The notes below the pieces were generated by a model. That model saw nothing but the letters and a program-made list of their open reading frames with translations. It searched no databases and was not told where the DNA came from. A stretch of DNA of 50,854 nt, from the NCBI GenBank assembly GCA_003162935.1, contig PLUW01000120.1, positions 130,706-181,559 of the forward strand, written 5' to 3'. A program made the translations under genes and the position numbers. This DNA is from Acidobacteriaceae bacterium (GTDB taxonomy: Bacteria; Acidobacteriota; Terriglobia; Terriglobales; Acidobacteriaceae). Below, one piece after another: positions 42,860 to 50,854 of the stretch (its first letter is position 1; every line of letters begins with the position of its first letter).

Positions 42860-44174
42860 AAACCTCCAGAAAATGACGGCCCCGTTTCGGCGGCGGTGGA
42901 AGCGCCGATCCCTGGCCTTGATCTTGTTCTTTGGTTGTCTGCAATAAAGTTGCCGTGAAAACCACCGCAAAATACGGGAAATACTGGTAGGCCTCCGGGG
43001 CAAACAGCGCGCCCACAATAAACCCCACCAGCGAACTGGTAAGCGCTCCCACGAACAGGATGACTTCGGTATCGAGATCGGTCCGCTTCCGCAGGATCTT
43101 CAGGTTCCGAAACGCTTTTCGGAAAAACAGCAGGTAAATAATGAGAACCGGAATGCCCCCTTCCGCGGCCACCTGAAGGTACGTCATATGAACGTCGCGC
43201 CACACACCCGAATATGTCGGAAAGTCGCCCACTCCGATGCCAAAAATGGGATACGCTTCGATGGCGTCAACCGCGCGGTACATCAGAAACTTGCGTTCTT
43301 CGTAGGATCCGTATGCCGACTGCTCCGTTGTAGTGGCGCCCGAGAGCGCCTGAAACCGATCGTAGAGTTTGCCGCCCGCCGTAAACATGATGAGCACGGC
43401 GGCTAACGCGGCCGTGACAATCAGGTACGGGCGCTTGCCCTTGATCGCGAAATAGTAGAGTGTGACGGTTCCGGAGATCACCAGGTTGATAAAACCGGCC
43501 CGCGAGGCAGTCACGAAGATCGTCAGCAGCATGACCAGCATGCCGCCGAGCCACACCGTTTTGACCAGAAAGCTCTTGGCCGTAACCATGAACGCCAGCG
43601 CAAAAGGCAGCGCCAGCACGATGGCGAAAGCCAGATCGTTCGGATTTGAGTAAATGCCTCCCAGCACGCCAGCCAGACGGTCCACACCACGGCCTTTCGC
43701 CAGAGCAGCCACGCAAGCCACCACCACCGACGAGGCTTGAATAAAAATGATCCGCCGCAAGCGTCCAAAACTGGTGATGAGCAGGAATACCATCACCCAG
43801 GCGATCCAAATCTTGGAAAAATCGATCGTCTTGGATACCGCCCCCCCCTTCCAAACCGGCGAGAGAAAACCGCCCATGAAAAGCAGGACGATCATGGTGA
43901 GCAGCAGCCACGCTTCCTTCGGAAGATCTTTGAACGTGCGTTTGGTGCGCCCGAAGCTCTTGAACAAGCCCCAGATCGCGAGGATGGCAGTAATTTTGGC
44001 GAGGGGAGCATACTTGAGGCCCGGCACCCAGTCTTCCGGACGCGCGCAATAGACCACAAAAAACGCACTCAGCCAGAAGAACGGCTTCTTGGTCGGGTCG
44101 GTCACCTCGAAGTAGCCGCGTCCTCTCGACACTCTCTCCGCCGGTGTCGCGTTGCCGCTCTCGCCAATCGCCAC
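42816..44174 (-). CDS. O-antigen ligase / polymerase family membrane protein
   Basis: A 452-residue polytopic protein with about ten to eleven membrane helices. The Wzy_C-type segment is FGIGVGDFPTYSG followed by VHMTYLQVAAEGGIPVLIIYLLFF, with the His and Glu expected of O-antigen ligases or polymerases. An N-terminal CARPEDWVPGL stretch recalls exosortase-associated ligases. It would polymerise or ligate the lipid-linked repeat at the outer face of the inner membrane. The GTG start has GAGGA upstream. It lies 44 bases after the GT4 gene. Confidence 0.82.
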   Translation of the reverse strand: MAIGESGNATPAERVSRGRGYFEVTDPTKKPFFWLSAFFVVYCARPEDWVPGLKYAPLAKITAILAIWGLFKSFGRTKRTFKDLPKEAWLLLTMIVLLFMGGFLSPVWKGGAVSKTIDFSKIWIAWVMVFLLITSFGRLRRIIFIQASSVVVACVAALAKGRGVDRLAGVLGGIYSNPNDLAFAIVLALPFALAFMVTAKSFLVKTVWLGGMLVMLLTIFVTASRAGFINLVISGTVTLYYFAIKGKRPYLIVTAALAAVLIMFTAGGKLYDRFQALSGATTTEQSAYGSYEERKFLMYRAVDAIEAYPIFGIGVGDFPTYSGVWRDVHMTYLQVAAEGGIPVLIIYLLFFRKAFRNLKILRKRTDLDTEVILFVGALTSSLVGFIVGALFAPEAYQYFPYFAVVFTATLLQTTKEQDQGQGSALPPPPKRGRHFLEVYADRGKTGAVTPAR

Positions 44175-44218
44175 AAATTCCTCTTTCCCTGGTTACGGCG
44201 GTGATCTGCCGACCGACG

Positions 44219-45472
44219 TTACGCCGAACGCGCCGGCACCACGGCCGCCGCGTGCGATTTCTTTTCCGCCGCCGACTCCAACACTTCGCTGAACCGCTGC
44301 CCGATCGCCGGCCAGTCGTACCGCGCGGCCGTCTCGGCAGCCGCCTTTTCATAGCGCCGCCGCAGTTCGCGATCGCGCAACAGCAGGACCACTGACTGCG
44401 AAAATGCCCGGGCGTCGTCGGCCAGAATAATGTCGCGGCCGTGCTGCACGTCCAATCCCTCCGCGCCCACAGTCGTCGAAACCACCGCCTTCGCCGCCGC
44501 CATCGCCTCGTAGATCTTCAGCCGCGTACCGCCGCCAATCCGCAAAGGCACGATCACCACCGCCGATTCCCGCAGATGCTCAACCACCGAGGGTACGAGT
44601 CCCGTCACTTCGATCGAGTCCGAGGCCCATTTCTCGACGCGGCGGACCGGATTGCGCCCCACGATGCGGAATCTTGCCTCCGGCACCTCAGCCTTGATCG
44701 CCGGCCAGACTTCGTTGCAAAAATACTCCACCCCATCCACGTTCGGCTCCCAATCCATGGCACCGACAAAGGTGACCAGCGGCGCGGGTTGCGGCACACA
44801 GCCATCCGCCGCGTTCTCACCGGGCGTGTAGTGCGCAAGATCCACTCCCGTGGGAACCACCGTAACGCGATTTCCATCCACCCACTGCATCATCAGCGCG
44901 CGGTCGTTTTCCGAGACCGCAATCACATGCTGAAACTTGCGCACCGCGCTCCGCTCGTAGCGCAGCATTTTCCGGAACTCCATGCGGTACATCGCCTTCT
45001 TGACCGGGTTCCCTGCCGTCTCGGCATGCCGCCGCCAGATTTCGCTCTCTACATTGTGCTGAAACAGCACGCTCGGAATGTTCAGCCGCCCCGGAAAATT
45101 CACCGCCGCATCCAGAAAGTCGCATACCGTCACGTCAAAGCGTTGCTCTCGGAACCATCTCCGAATTCGCTGCTGCACCCGGGCGTTGGCAAAACGGCTG
45201 ACCGCATACGGCGGCTGCGCTCCCACATGCCCCAGATAATCGAGGCCGCGCGCGACTCCCGCCAGTTCCCTCTTGCCCGTGCACACGGCGACTGCTCCCG
45301 GCAACTGCCGCTGCAACTCACGCTCGTAGTCCGCGTCCGGGTCCCCTCCATAGTAGGAATAAAACGTGAGCTCATGCCGTGCCGACAAAAATCGCAGCAC
45401 ATGATAGCTGCGGATATTGCCGCCATTCTGCACCGGCAGCAGCTTATCGGCTTTGACCCAGAGGATTCTCAT
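44219..45472 (-). CDS. GT4 family glycosyltransferase (exosortase-associated type)
   Basis: A 417-residue GT-B enzyme. The N-terminal WVKADKLLPVQNGGNIRSYHVLRFL is typical of a group linked to PEP-CTERM/XrtA loci (TIGR03087-like). TFVGAMDWEPNVDGVEYF starts the donor domain, and VPLRIGGGTRLKIYEAMAAAKAVVS carries the donor-binding residues with E-x7-type spacing. It follows the GT2 gene after 6 bases, so they share a transcript. Donor and linkage unknown. Confidence 0.86.
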   Translation of the reverse strand: MRILWVKADKLLPVQNGGNIRSYHVLRFLSARHELTFYSYYGGDPDADYERELQRQLPGAVAVCTGKRELAGVARGLDYLGHVGAQPPYAVSRFANARVQQRIRRWFREQRFDVTVCDFLDAAVNFPGRLNIPSVLFQHNVESEIWRRHAETAGNPVKKAMYRMEFRKMLRYERSAVRKFQHVIAVSENDRALMMQWVDGNRVTVVPTGVDLAHYTPGENAADGCVPQPAPLVTFVGAMDWEPNVDGVEYFCNEVWPAIKAEVPEARFRIVGRNPVRRVEKWASDSIEVTGLVPSVVEHLRESAVVIVPLRIGGGTRLKIYEAMAAAKAVVSTTVGAEGLDVQHGRDIILADDARAFSQSVVLLLRDRELRRRYEKAAAETAARYDWPAIGQRFSEVLESAAEKKSHAAAVVPARSA

Positions 45473-45478
45473 AACGGC

Positions 45479-46606
45479 TCAGCGCACCCAGACTGCCTTC
45501 CTCCCAGTCACAAAATTCACGAACGCGACCAACGCGGCCGAATTCAGCACCACGAACGTGCGCGCCGCATCCGCCAGCCGCGACAGCGGGCCCAGTTTAA
45601 TTTCTCCCCATGCCGCCAGGCTGAGCAGATAAAACCCAAGCTGCGCCACCAGCGCCACCCGGTAAAAAGGCTGCCGCAGAAACATCGAAGCCACCAGAAG
45701 GCCCAACAAGGCGAACGGCACTGCCAAGCGCGAAAGTTTGTGGCTCACGAATTCAAATCGAATCGCGTTCTTCGAACTCAGCAGCCAGGGCGCAAGCTGC
45801 AGCAACTGATAGTTCCCGCTCAGCGTGCGCACCTTTCTCGAAAATTCGCGGCTTCCCCCCAGGTTCGGCGAGTCCCACGCGCGGGCCCGAGAATCGAAGA
45901 TCACGCGCGCTCCCCTGCGCACTACCTGCATCGGCAATAAAACGTCGTCCAGAATAGTGCCTTCGGGCAACGGATCGACAAGTTCCCGGCGCGCGCAATA
46001 GATCGCTCCCGTGGCGCCCACAACCGAACCCGAGGCCGACTCCAGGTCCCGGACTTTCTTTTCGATTCGCCAGTACAGCCCCATCCCCTTTCCTGTCTCG
46101 CCGCTGGCCGGATCTCCCAGCATCAGTTCCCCGCTCGCCGCCCCAACGTCAGGATCGCCAAAATTCTCGACCAGAAAACGTAACGCGCCCCGCTCGATCT
46201 GCTGCCGCACGTCGGTGAAGAACAACACCTCGCCGCGCGCCGCCTGGATCCCATCGTTCAGGCCCGCCGCTTTCCCCTGCGACTCCGCTTTCATAACCGT
46301 TCGCACCTGCGGATCGCGCTCAAACTCGCCCAGAATCGCCGCCGTTCCGTCGCTCGAACCATCCGACACCACCACCACTTCCAGTTTCTCCCGCGGATAG
46401 TCGAGCGTCAGCAGGTTCTCCAGCTTGTGCGCGATCGCCGCCTCCTCATTTCGTACCACCATCACCGCCGAAACCGATGGCTCGCCCGAACCGCGGCGCA
46501 CCGGGCGCGGCGACCACCGGCTGCGCAGCCACAGCCACGCCGGATACCCGAGATAGGAGTAGCCGATCACTGCTGCCGCCAGCCAGAATACCCATCTCAT
46601 TTTCAT
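45479..46606 (-). CDS. GT2 family glycosyltransferase with membrane segments
   Basis: A 375-residue membrane-associated GT2 enzyme. A membrane helix at the N-terminus (MRWVFWLAAAVIGYSYLGYPAW) precedes VSAVMVVRNEEAAI, VVVSDGSSDGT and a metal motif region FFTDVRQQ; DDVLLP and RKVRTLSGNYQLL follow, then two or three C-terminal helices. This layout is that of processive or cellulose-synthase-like enzymes, but the FTDVR variant is unusual. The stop overlaps the start of the sugar transferase gene (ATGA), so the pair is coupled. Confidence 0.85.
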   Translation of the reverse strand: MKMRWVFWLAAAVIGYSYLGYPAWLWLRSRWSPRPVRRGSGEPSVSAVMVVRNEEAAIAHKLENLLTLDYPREKLEVVVVSDGSSDGTAAILGEFERDPQVRTVMKAESQGKAAGLNDGIQAARGEVLFFTDVRQQIERGALRFLVENFGDPDVGAASGELMLGDPASGETGKGMGLYWRIEKKVRDLESASGSVVGATGAIYCARRELVDPLPEGTILDDVLLPMQVVRRGARVIFDSRARAWDSPNLGGSREFSRKVRTLSGNYQLLQLAPWLLSSKNAIRFEFVSHKLSRLAVPFALLGLLVASMFLRQPFYRVALVAQLGFYLLSLAAWGEIKLGPLSRLADAARTFVVLNSAALVAFVNFVTGRKAVWVR

Positions 46607-47976
46607 TGCGCGCCACGGCCCAGCAACACCGTCTTCACGGTCAGAAATAGGATCACCAGATCCAGGCCAATGGAAGCGTTCTTGATGTAGTACAGGTCGT
46701 ACTGAAGTTTTTCACGCGCATCCTCGACCGTGCTGCCGTACTTGTACTTGATCTGCGCCCATCCCGTAACCCCGGGCCGCACCATGTGCCGTACAAAGTA
46801 AAAAGGAATCTCTTCCTGGAGCATTTCGATGAATTCCGGACGCTCCGGACGCGGCCCGACAAATGCCATATCGCCTTTGAGCACACACCACATTTGCGGA
46901 ATCTCATCCAGGCGCGACGTGCGCAGGAACTTGCCCACCCGCGTGATGCGCGGGTCGTTATTGGCTGCCCATTGCGCCCCGGTGCCGGACTCGGCATCTT
47001 GCCGCATGGTGCGGAACTTCACCACCTTGAACAGACGCCCACCCTTGCCCACCCGCGTTTGCGTGTAGAACACGGGCCCTTTGGAATCGAGCCGAACGGC
47101 GAGCATGACCAAAGGGATCAGCGGCAGAGCGAGGATCAGGCCGATCAGCGAAATGATGACGGAGAACGCCCGGCGAACCAACAGGAAGGGCGTGCCGCGG
47201 CGAAACCCTTCGTTAAACACCAGCCAGCTCGGGTTCAGGTTTCCGACTTCGATCTTGCCCGAGATCTTTTCCAGCCACGAGGCTGCCTCTTCGATCTTGA
47301 CGCCCTGCATGCGCAGTTCCAGCAGTTCCTTCATGGGGATGGTGCCGCGGCGATCCGGCATGGCTACGATCACGCGATGGACTTTTTCCTTCTTCACCAT
47401 CTCCATCATGTGAGCCGCCACCGACTCCCGCGTCACCTCACCTTCGAGTTTGCCCGTCCAACTCGCAATCTCCACTCCAATTTCAGGATTCTTCCGCAGC
47501 CCTTGCACCAGGCGCTGCGCGCTCTCGGAGGCTCCCAGAACATAGACGCGTTCCACCAACATCGGCAACTGCACCAGCCAGCCGTAACCCAGACGCCATC
47601 CGAAAAGGGCAAAGGTCAGGATGACCAGGCCCAGCACCGAGGAATCGCCGCCCAAAAGGAATTTGGGGTGGACATAACTGATGCCAGCCGTCACAAAAGC
47701 CAGCACGCCCAGCAACAGAAACAAGCGGAAAAAGAGCTCACCCTTCGTATTCAAGCGGGCGGTATCGTAGAGGTCGAACAGATGCGAACACAGCAGCACC
47801 ACCCCGGTGAATACGAAGATCTTGAGGTAACCTCCCTCATAATTGAGCACCAGGTAACTGTTTTCCCCATGCACAAGAACCGCCGCCACCAGGAACGAGG
47901 TCCAAATAATCAGGGCCTCTCCCAGCAGCAGGATGAGTGTTCGAATCGGGTAGTAGACATGAAACAGCCGAATCAA
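46603..47976 (-). CDS. Initiating sugar transferase (TIGR03013-like)
   Basis: A 457-residue polyprenyl-phosphate sugar-1-phosphate transferase that starts the repeat unit on undecaprenyl phosphate. Four to five N-terminal membrane helices precede a Rossmann-like CoA-binding-type domain (VERVYVLGASESAQRLVQGL), then a further helix and the bacterial sugar transferase core: KVVKFRTMR, TRVGKFLRTSRLDEIPQ, FVGPRPERPEF and RPGVTGWAQI. The full set of conserved residues is present. Relatives are the standard initiating enzyme of XrtA/PEP-CTERM exopolysaccharide loci. Confidence 0.92.
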   Translation of the reverse strand: MIRLFHVYYPIRTLILLLGEALIIWTSFLVAAVLVHGENSYLVLNYEGGYLKIFVFTGVVLLCSHLFDLYDTARLNTKGELFFRLFLLLGVLAFVTAGISYVHPKFLLGGDSSVLGLVILTFALFGWRLGYGWLVQLPMLVERVYVLGASESAQRLVQGLRKNPEIGVEIASWTGKLEGEVTRESVAAHMMEMVKKEKVHRVIVAMPDRRGTIPMKELLELRMQGVKIEEAASWLEKISGKIEVGNLNPSWLVFNEGFRRGTPFLLVRRAFSVIISLIGLILALPLIPLVMLAVRLDSKGPVFYTQTRVGKGGRLFKVVKFRTMRQDAESGTGAQWAANNDPRITRVGKFLRTSRLDEIPQMWCVLKGDMAFVGPRPERPEFIEMLQEEIPFYFVRHMVRPGVTGWAQIKYKYGSTVEDAREKLQYDLYYIKNASIGLDLVILFLTVKTVLLGRGAQ

Positions 47977-47993
47977 TGGGACCTCGGTTCATT

Positions 47994-48956
47994 TCAGGCT
48001 TGGCTGTTCTTGTCTTCGTCGGGGCGATGGCCATAGCCATAACCGTATCCGTATCCGTAGCCATAACCGTAGTAGTACTTCGACTGCGCCATATGCTCGG
48101 GAGACGCGCCGTTCAGCACCACTCCCAGCAGCATCTTGTCCGGAAACTCTTCGCGCGCGCGCCGCGCCAAATCGGCCGGCGTCGCTCCCGAGCGCACCAC
48201 CAGAATCACGCCGTCACTGACGCCTGCGACCAGCGTCGCATCCGAAACCAGCACCACCGGCGACGTATCCAGAATGATCCAGTCAAACATGTGCTCGACG
48301 CGTTGCAAAAGCAGCTGCAAACGTCCGTTCGCGAGCAATTCGGCGGCGCTCGGAACGCTCCGCCCCGCCGCCATGAAGAACAGGTTTTCCATCGGCCCGC
48401 GTTGCAGGGCCGCGAACTCGTCGCATTCGCCCAACAGGTATTCCGCCAAGCCCGGCGATTGCGCCGCTCCCAGGGGCCGATGCAAGCCCGGCTTGCGCAA
48501 ATCGCAGTCAATCAGCAGGGCGCGACGCCCGTGTTGCCGCACCATCACCTGCGCCAGATTGGCAGCCGTGAACGACTTCCCGTCTTTCGGAAGCGCGCTC
48601 GTGATCAGCAACCGCTTCAACGGCATCTTCTCCCGGATCTGATAGAGACGCGAACGCAGGCTGCGAAACTCTTCTGCGCCCGCGCGCCGATCGCTGTCCC
48701 CAAAGAACAACATGGTGCGCGGATCCGGGTTCCACTCGGTTTGGGCGCACCGGGCCAGCAGCGCTTCGTAGGTCAGCCCCGAGACTCCAGGGGATACGGT
48801 CGACATGCTGGTGATCCTGGAGTCGGCCAATACCTGCCGCGCAGGCATGGATTCGTTCTGCACTTCCGGTTGCGCATAAGCGGGCTCGACATGCGTCCCC
48901 GTGGAGGCGGCTCGTTCCTGCTCGGCGCGCTTTAACGCGTCATGGATGCGGCTCAT
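47994..48956 (-). CDS. CpsD/CapB-like tyrosine autokinase
   Basis: A 320-residue bacterial tyrosine kinase that controls polymer length with the Wzz-like partner. Walker A is ALPKDGKSF (about residue 120), Walker A' is ALLIDCDLRKPG, and Walker B is WIILDTSPVVLVSDA. The C-terminus is a run of Tyr and Gly ending GHRPDEDKNSQA, with nine Tyr in about 15 residues, the expected autophosphorylation tail. The ATG at 48956 overlaps the ATPase stop (ATGA), with AGGAAA upstream. Linked to the polymerisation genes, it likely switches polymer export between phosphorylated states. Confidence 0.9.
   Translation of the reverse strand: MSRIHDALKRAEQERAASTGTHVEPAYAQPEVQNESMPARQVLADSRITSMSTVSPGVSGLTYEALLARCAQTEWNPDPRTMLFFGDSDRRAGAEEFRSLRSRLYQIREKMPLKRLLITSALPKDGKSFTAANLAQVMVRQHGRRALLIDCDLRKPGLHRPLGAAQSPGLAEYLLGECDEFAALQRGPMENLFFMAAGRSVPSAAELLANGRLQLLLQRVEHMFDWIILDTSPVVLVSDATLVAGVSDGVILVVRSGATPADLARRAREEFPDKMLLGVVLNGASPEHMAQSKYYYGYGYGYGYGYGYGHRPDEDKNSQA
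48030..48077 (-). repeat. Tyr-Gly codon repeat in the kinase tail
   Basis: Three Tyr codons then six Gly-Tyr pairs (minus strand 48077 down to 48030) built from TAC/TAT and GGT/GGC/GGA, plus a final Gly. The repetitive DNA can gain or lose units and so change the number of phosphorylation sites. Confidence 0.8.
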
Positions 48957-49906
48957 AGTTTCCTTTCCTTGGGGAGATCCTGTGGTTCCGATTGGCGCAG
49001 CCGGTCGGCCAGCATTGCCAGGGTGCGCAAAGCCTCGACCAGATCGAACTTTTCCGGGGACGGTGCCGGCCCCGCCATGGAGGCAGCGGGGGCGCCATCG
49101 ATCAAGTCGAAATCCGTTGCGACAGAATCCACCACTGCGGCCGGCACCGTCTTCTTCTGGTCGACGAACGCGCTCACCAGGCAGTGCTCGCACAGCAAAT
49201 TGATGATGCGCGGAATCCCCTGCGCATACCGGAAAATCGCCACCGTGGCGTCCGGCTCGAAAATCGGCTCCCCGTTCGACCCCGCGATGCGCAGCCGCTG
49301 CGTGATGTAGGACTTGGTTTCCTCGAGATTGAAAGCATGCGTCTTGGCCCGCAGCGTCAAGCGCTGCCGTAATTGCCGCAACTGCGGCTGTTTCAGCCGC
49401 TGTTCCAGTTCCGGTTGCCCCACCAGCACGATCTGCAAAAGCTTCTCGGTGAAGGTCTCCAGATTGGTGAGCATCCGGATCTCTTCCAGCACCTCATCGG
49501 AGAGGTTCTGCGCCTCATCGACAATCAAAACCGCCGTTTCCCCCGCCCGATAGCGATCCAGCAGCCAGTTGTAAAGCCGCTGCAGCACCTGGCTCTTCGC
49601 CTTGGTATCGCAGGGAATCCCAAAATCGGCCATCATAAAGTCGAGCAGTTGGGGCACGTCCATGCGGGAGTTGAAAATGAAGGCCGTCGCCACCTGTTGC
49701 AGGCGCAGCCACTCCAGCAGTTTATTGATCAGCGTCGTCTTTCCAGTGCCCACTTCGCCGGTCAGCAGCACGAACCCCTTGCGGCTCTGGATACCGTAAG
49801 TCAGGCATGCCAACGCCTCTTCGGTATGCCGCGTGAGATACAGGTAGCGCGGGTCCGGATTGACGTTGAACGGGTTGGCTCGAAGTCCAAAAAATTCTTT
49901 GTACAT
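48953..49906 (-). CDS. ExeA/GspA-like AAA ATPase (exosortase-locus type)
   Basis: A 317-residue ATPase resembling the putative secretion ATPases of PEP-CTERM loci (TIGR03015). Walker A GEVGTGKT is at residues 50-57, and Walker B LIVDEAQNLSDE near residue 130. A basic LRQRLTLRAKTH central segment and the late GIPRIINLLCEHCL arm sit as in ExeA. It is coupled to the kinase by ATGA overlap and follows the Wzz-like gene by 9 bases. It probably powers or regulates assembly of the export complex. Confidence 0.88.
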   Translation of the reverse strand: MYKEFFGLRANPFNVNPDPRYLYLTRHTEEALACLTYGIQSRKGFVLLTGEVGTGKTTLINKLLEWLRLQQVATAFIFNSRMDVPQLLDFMMADFGIPCDTKAKSQVLQRLYNWLLDRYRAGETAVLIVDEAQNLSDEVLEEIRMLTNLETFTEKLLQIVLVGQPELEQRLKQPQLRQLRQRLTLRAKTHAFNLEETKSYITQRLRIAGSNGEPIFEPDATVAIFRYAQGIPRIINLLCEHCLVSAFVDQKKTVPAAVVDSVATDFDLIDGAPAASMAGPAPSPEKFDLVEALRTLAMLADRLRQSEPQDLPKERKL

Positions 49907-49915
49907 AAACGTGCT

Positions 49916-50854
49916 CTAGACCTTAACCGCCTCTTGATCTTTTGGCGGAGCGGAATCACCCTTGCCCCAGAAACGGCGGTGCCCATTCCCGTTCGCAGCC
50001 GCGGCCACTTCCCCTTGTTCCCCCAGCCACGGTACGGAAATCAGCAGCGGCAGATCCGTACAAGCGGCGGCATCTTTTTCGGTGCGGATCGACTTGTCGG
50101 TAAACTCCAGAATCATGCCGATCGCAACCCCCAATCCCAGACCAACACCCAGGCCCCCTAATGACAAAACCCATGGAATCGGGAACGTGGGCGTCTGCGG
50201 CAAAGGGGCCGTGGCCACAATGTGCATCTGCTCGCCCTCTTGCTGGTTTTCCATGCTGGTGCCCAGCTGGGCCGAGCTTTTCTTGGCCAGCAGCTCCTTA
50301 TACTGGGCCTGCGCGTTATCGTTGTCTCGGGTAAGCAGCTTGTATTGCTCCTCGATCCCCGGACTCATCGCGGTGCGGCTCTGGTAGATCGTAATCTGGC
50401 TTTGCAGCTTCTTCTGGTCCTGGGCAGCCTGCTGAATCACCTCCTGGTACTGGTGAATCTGCAGCCGGAGTTGGCCGATTTCCGGCGGCTCGGTGGCATT
50501 CGGCGTATCTCCCTCGGTCGAACCGGAGGCCGTCTTGGTCCCGGCCTCTTTCAGCTTTTTCTGGACGTCGGCGATTTCCGCTTTGGTTTTGATCACATCC
50601 GGATAATCGTCGGTATAACGCGCCTGTAGTTCCTGAAGTTGTCCCTGGAGTTGCGCCAGTTCTTGTTCGAGAGTCACCGGATTGCTGCTGGACAGCGAAC
50701 TCTTCCAGGCGGCCACCTGTTGCGCTAGCATGCTTTCGGTGTACGCCTTGTCCTGCTGGGCGCGGCTTAAAGTGCCGGTCGTGGCATCGAGTTGCGAATT
50801 CAGCGACCCCAGCATGCGCATGTTGTTATCGATGTCCGTCGGCAACTGGCCCAG
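49916..50854 (-). CDS. Wzz/GumC-like chain-length determinant, C-terminal part
   Basis: The frame is open to the right edge, so the 5' end is missing. About 312 residues are visible. A long charged coiled-coil region (many Gln, Glu, Leu; for example LEQELAQLQGQLQELQARY) comes first, followed by a proline-rich FPIPWVLSLGG and a membrane helix (LGVGLGLGVAIGMILEF), then a short cytosolic tail ending VKV. This is the layout of polysaccharide co-polymerases of XrtA loci, which set chain length with the tyrosine kinase. The true start lies beyond the window. Confidence 0.85.
   Translation of the reverse strand: MGQLPTDIDNNMRMLGSLNSQLDATTGTLSRAQQDKAYTESMLAQQVAAWKSSLSSSNPVTLEQELAQLQGQLQELQARYTDDYPDVIKTKAEIADVQKKLKEAGTKTASGSTEGDTPNATEPPEIGQLRLQIHQYQEVIQQAAQDQKKLQSQITIYQSRTAMSPGIEEQYKLLTRDNDNAQAQYKELLAKKSSAQLGTSMENQQEGEQMHIVATAPLPQTPTFPIPWVLSLGGLGVGLGLGVAIGMILEFTDKSIRTEKDAAACTDLPLLISVPWLGEQGEVAAAANGNGHRRFWGKGDSAPPKDQEAVKV

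Noticed and set aside
44441-45940. 499-codon plus-strand open frame opposite the GT4 and GT2 genes
   Set aside because: It spans two well-supported genes on the other strand and has His/Arg-rich shadow composition.
46786-48036. 416-codon plus-strand open frame opposite the sugar transferase
   Set aside because: The sugar transferase motifs on the minus strand are complete; this frame shows no domain.
1-50854. tRNA, rRNA and insertion sequences
   Set aside because: None recognised by eye; no transposase or integrase motifs appear in any supported frame. A covariance-model search would be decisive for RNA genes.

Overview
This window is a G+C-rich bacterial chromosome segment devoted almost entirely to making, decorating and exporting an extracellular polysaccharide and to surface or secreted proteins. 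The gene set resembles exosortase A (XrtA/PEP-CTERM)-associated exopolysaccharide loci: a TIGR03013-like sugar transferase, an ExeA-like ATPase, a tyrosine autokinase, FemAB, a polysaccharide deacetylase and an asparagine synthase. Together with long Ig-like repeat proteins and frequent TTG/GTG starts, this suggests a soil acidobacterium (Terriglobia-like). That taxonomic call is inference; no rRNA or tRNA gene was seen.

Layout. 64-4299 (minus): two tandem sulfotransferases, a GT2 glycosyltransferase and an FAD amine-oxidase-fold enzyme. 4893-11700 (plus): a secreted Ig-esterase fusion and a 1723-residue beta-propeller/Ig-repeat protein. 12186-16720 (plus): a sulfate-activation module of a fused ATP sulfurylase/APS kinase (PAPS synthetase), a TauE/SafE transporter and a CysQ-like PAP phosphatase, followed by a polysaccharide deacetylase. 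17020-21674 (plus): two paralogous secreted beta-helix proteins separated by a strong terminator. 21734-26234 (minus): a DUF362/CapK-like pair and a secreted phosphoesterase. 26552-32248 (plus): a methyltransferase, a small membrane protein, a second type of sulfotransferase, and a tightly coupled FkbH-like HAD enzyme, acyl carrier protein and GNAT-like acyltransferase. 32255-35337 (minus): a third SULT-type sulfotransferase, FemAB and a deacetylase. 35516-36316 (plus): a lone methyltransferase. 36327 to the right edge (minus): a polysaccharide operon with a Wzz-like protein (cut by the edge), ATPase, tyrosine kinase, initiating sugar transferase, GT2, GT4, O-antigen ligase/polymerase, methyltransferase, an unrecognised conserved-looking protein, asparagine synthase and two GT4 enzymes.

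How it may work together. The initiating sugar transferase and glycosyltransferases would build a lipid-linked repeat, the Wzy-like protein would polymerise it, and the Wzz/kinase/ATPase set would control length and export. PAPS synthetase would supply sulfate donor for four sulfotransferases, and the CysQ-like enzyme would remove the PAP they release. The FkbH-ACP-acyltransferase cassette could add a glyceryl or other acyl group. The most interesting prediction is therefore a sulfated, acyl-decorated exopolysaccharide made by an XrtA-like pathway. No flippase, exosortase or PEP-CTERM tail was seen in the window; these may lie beyond the right edge.
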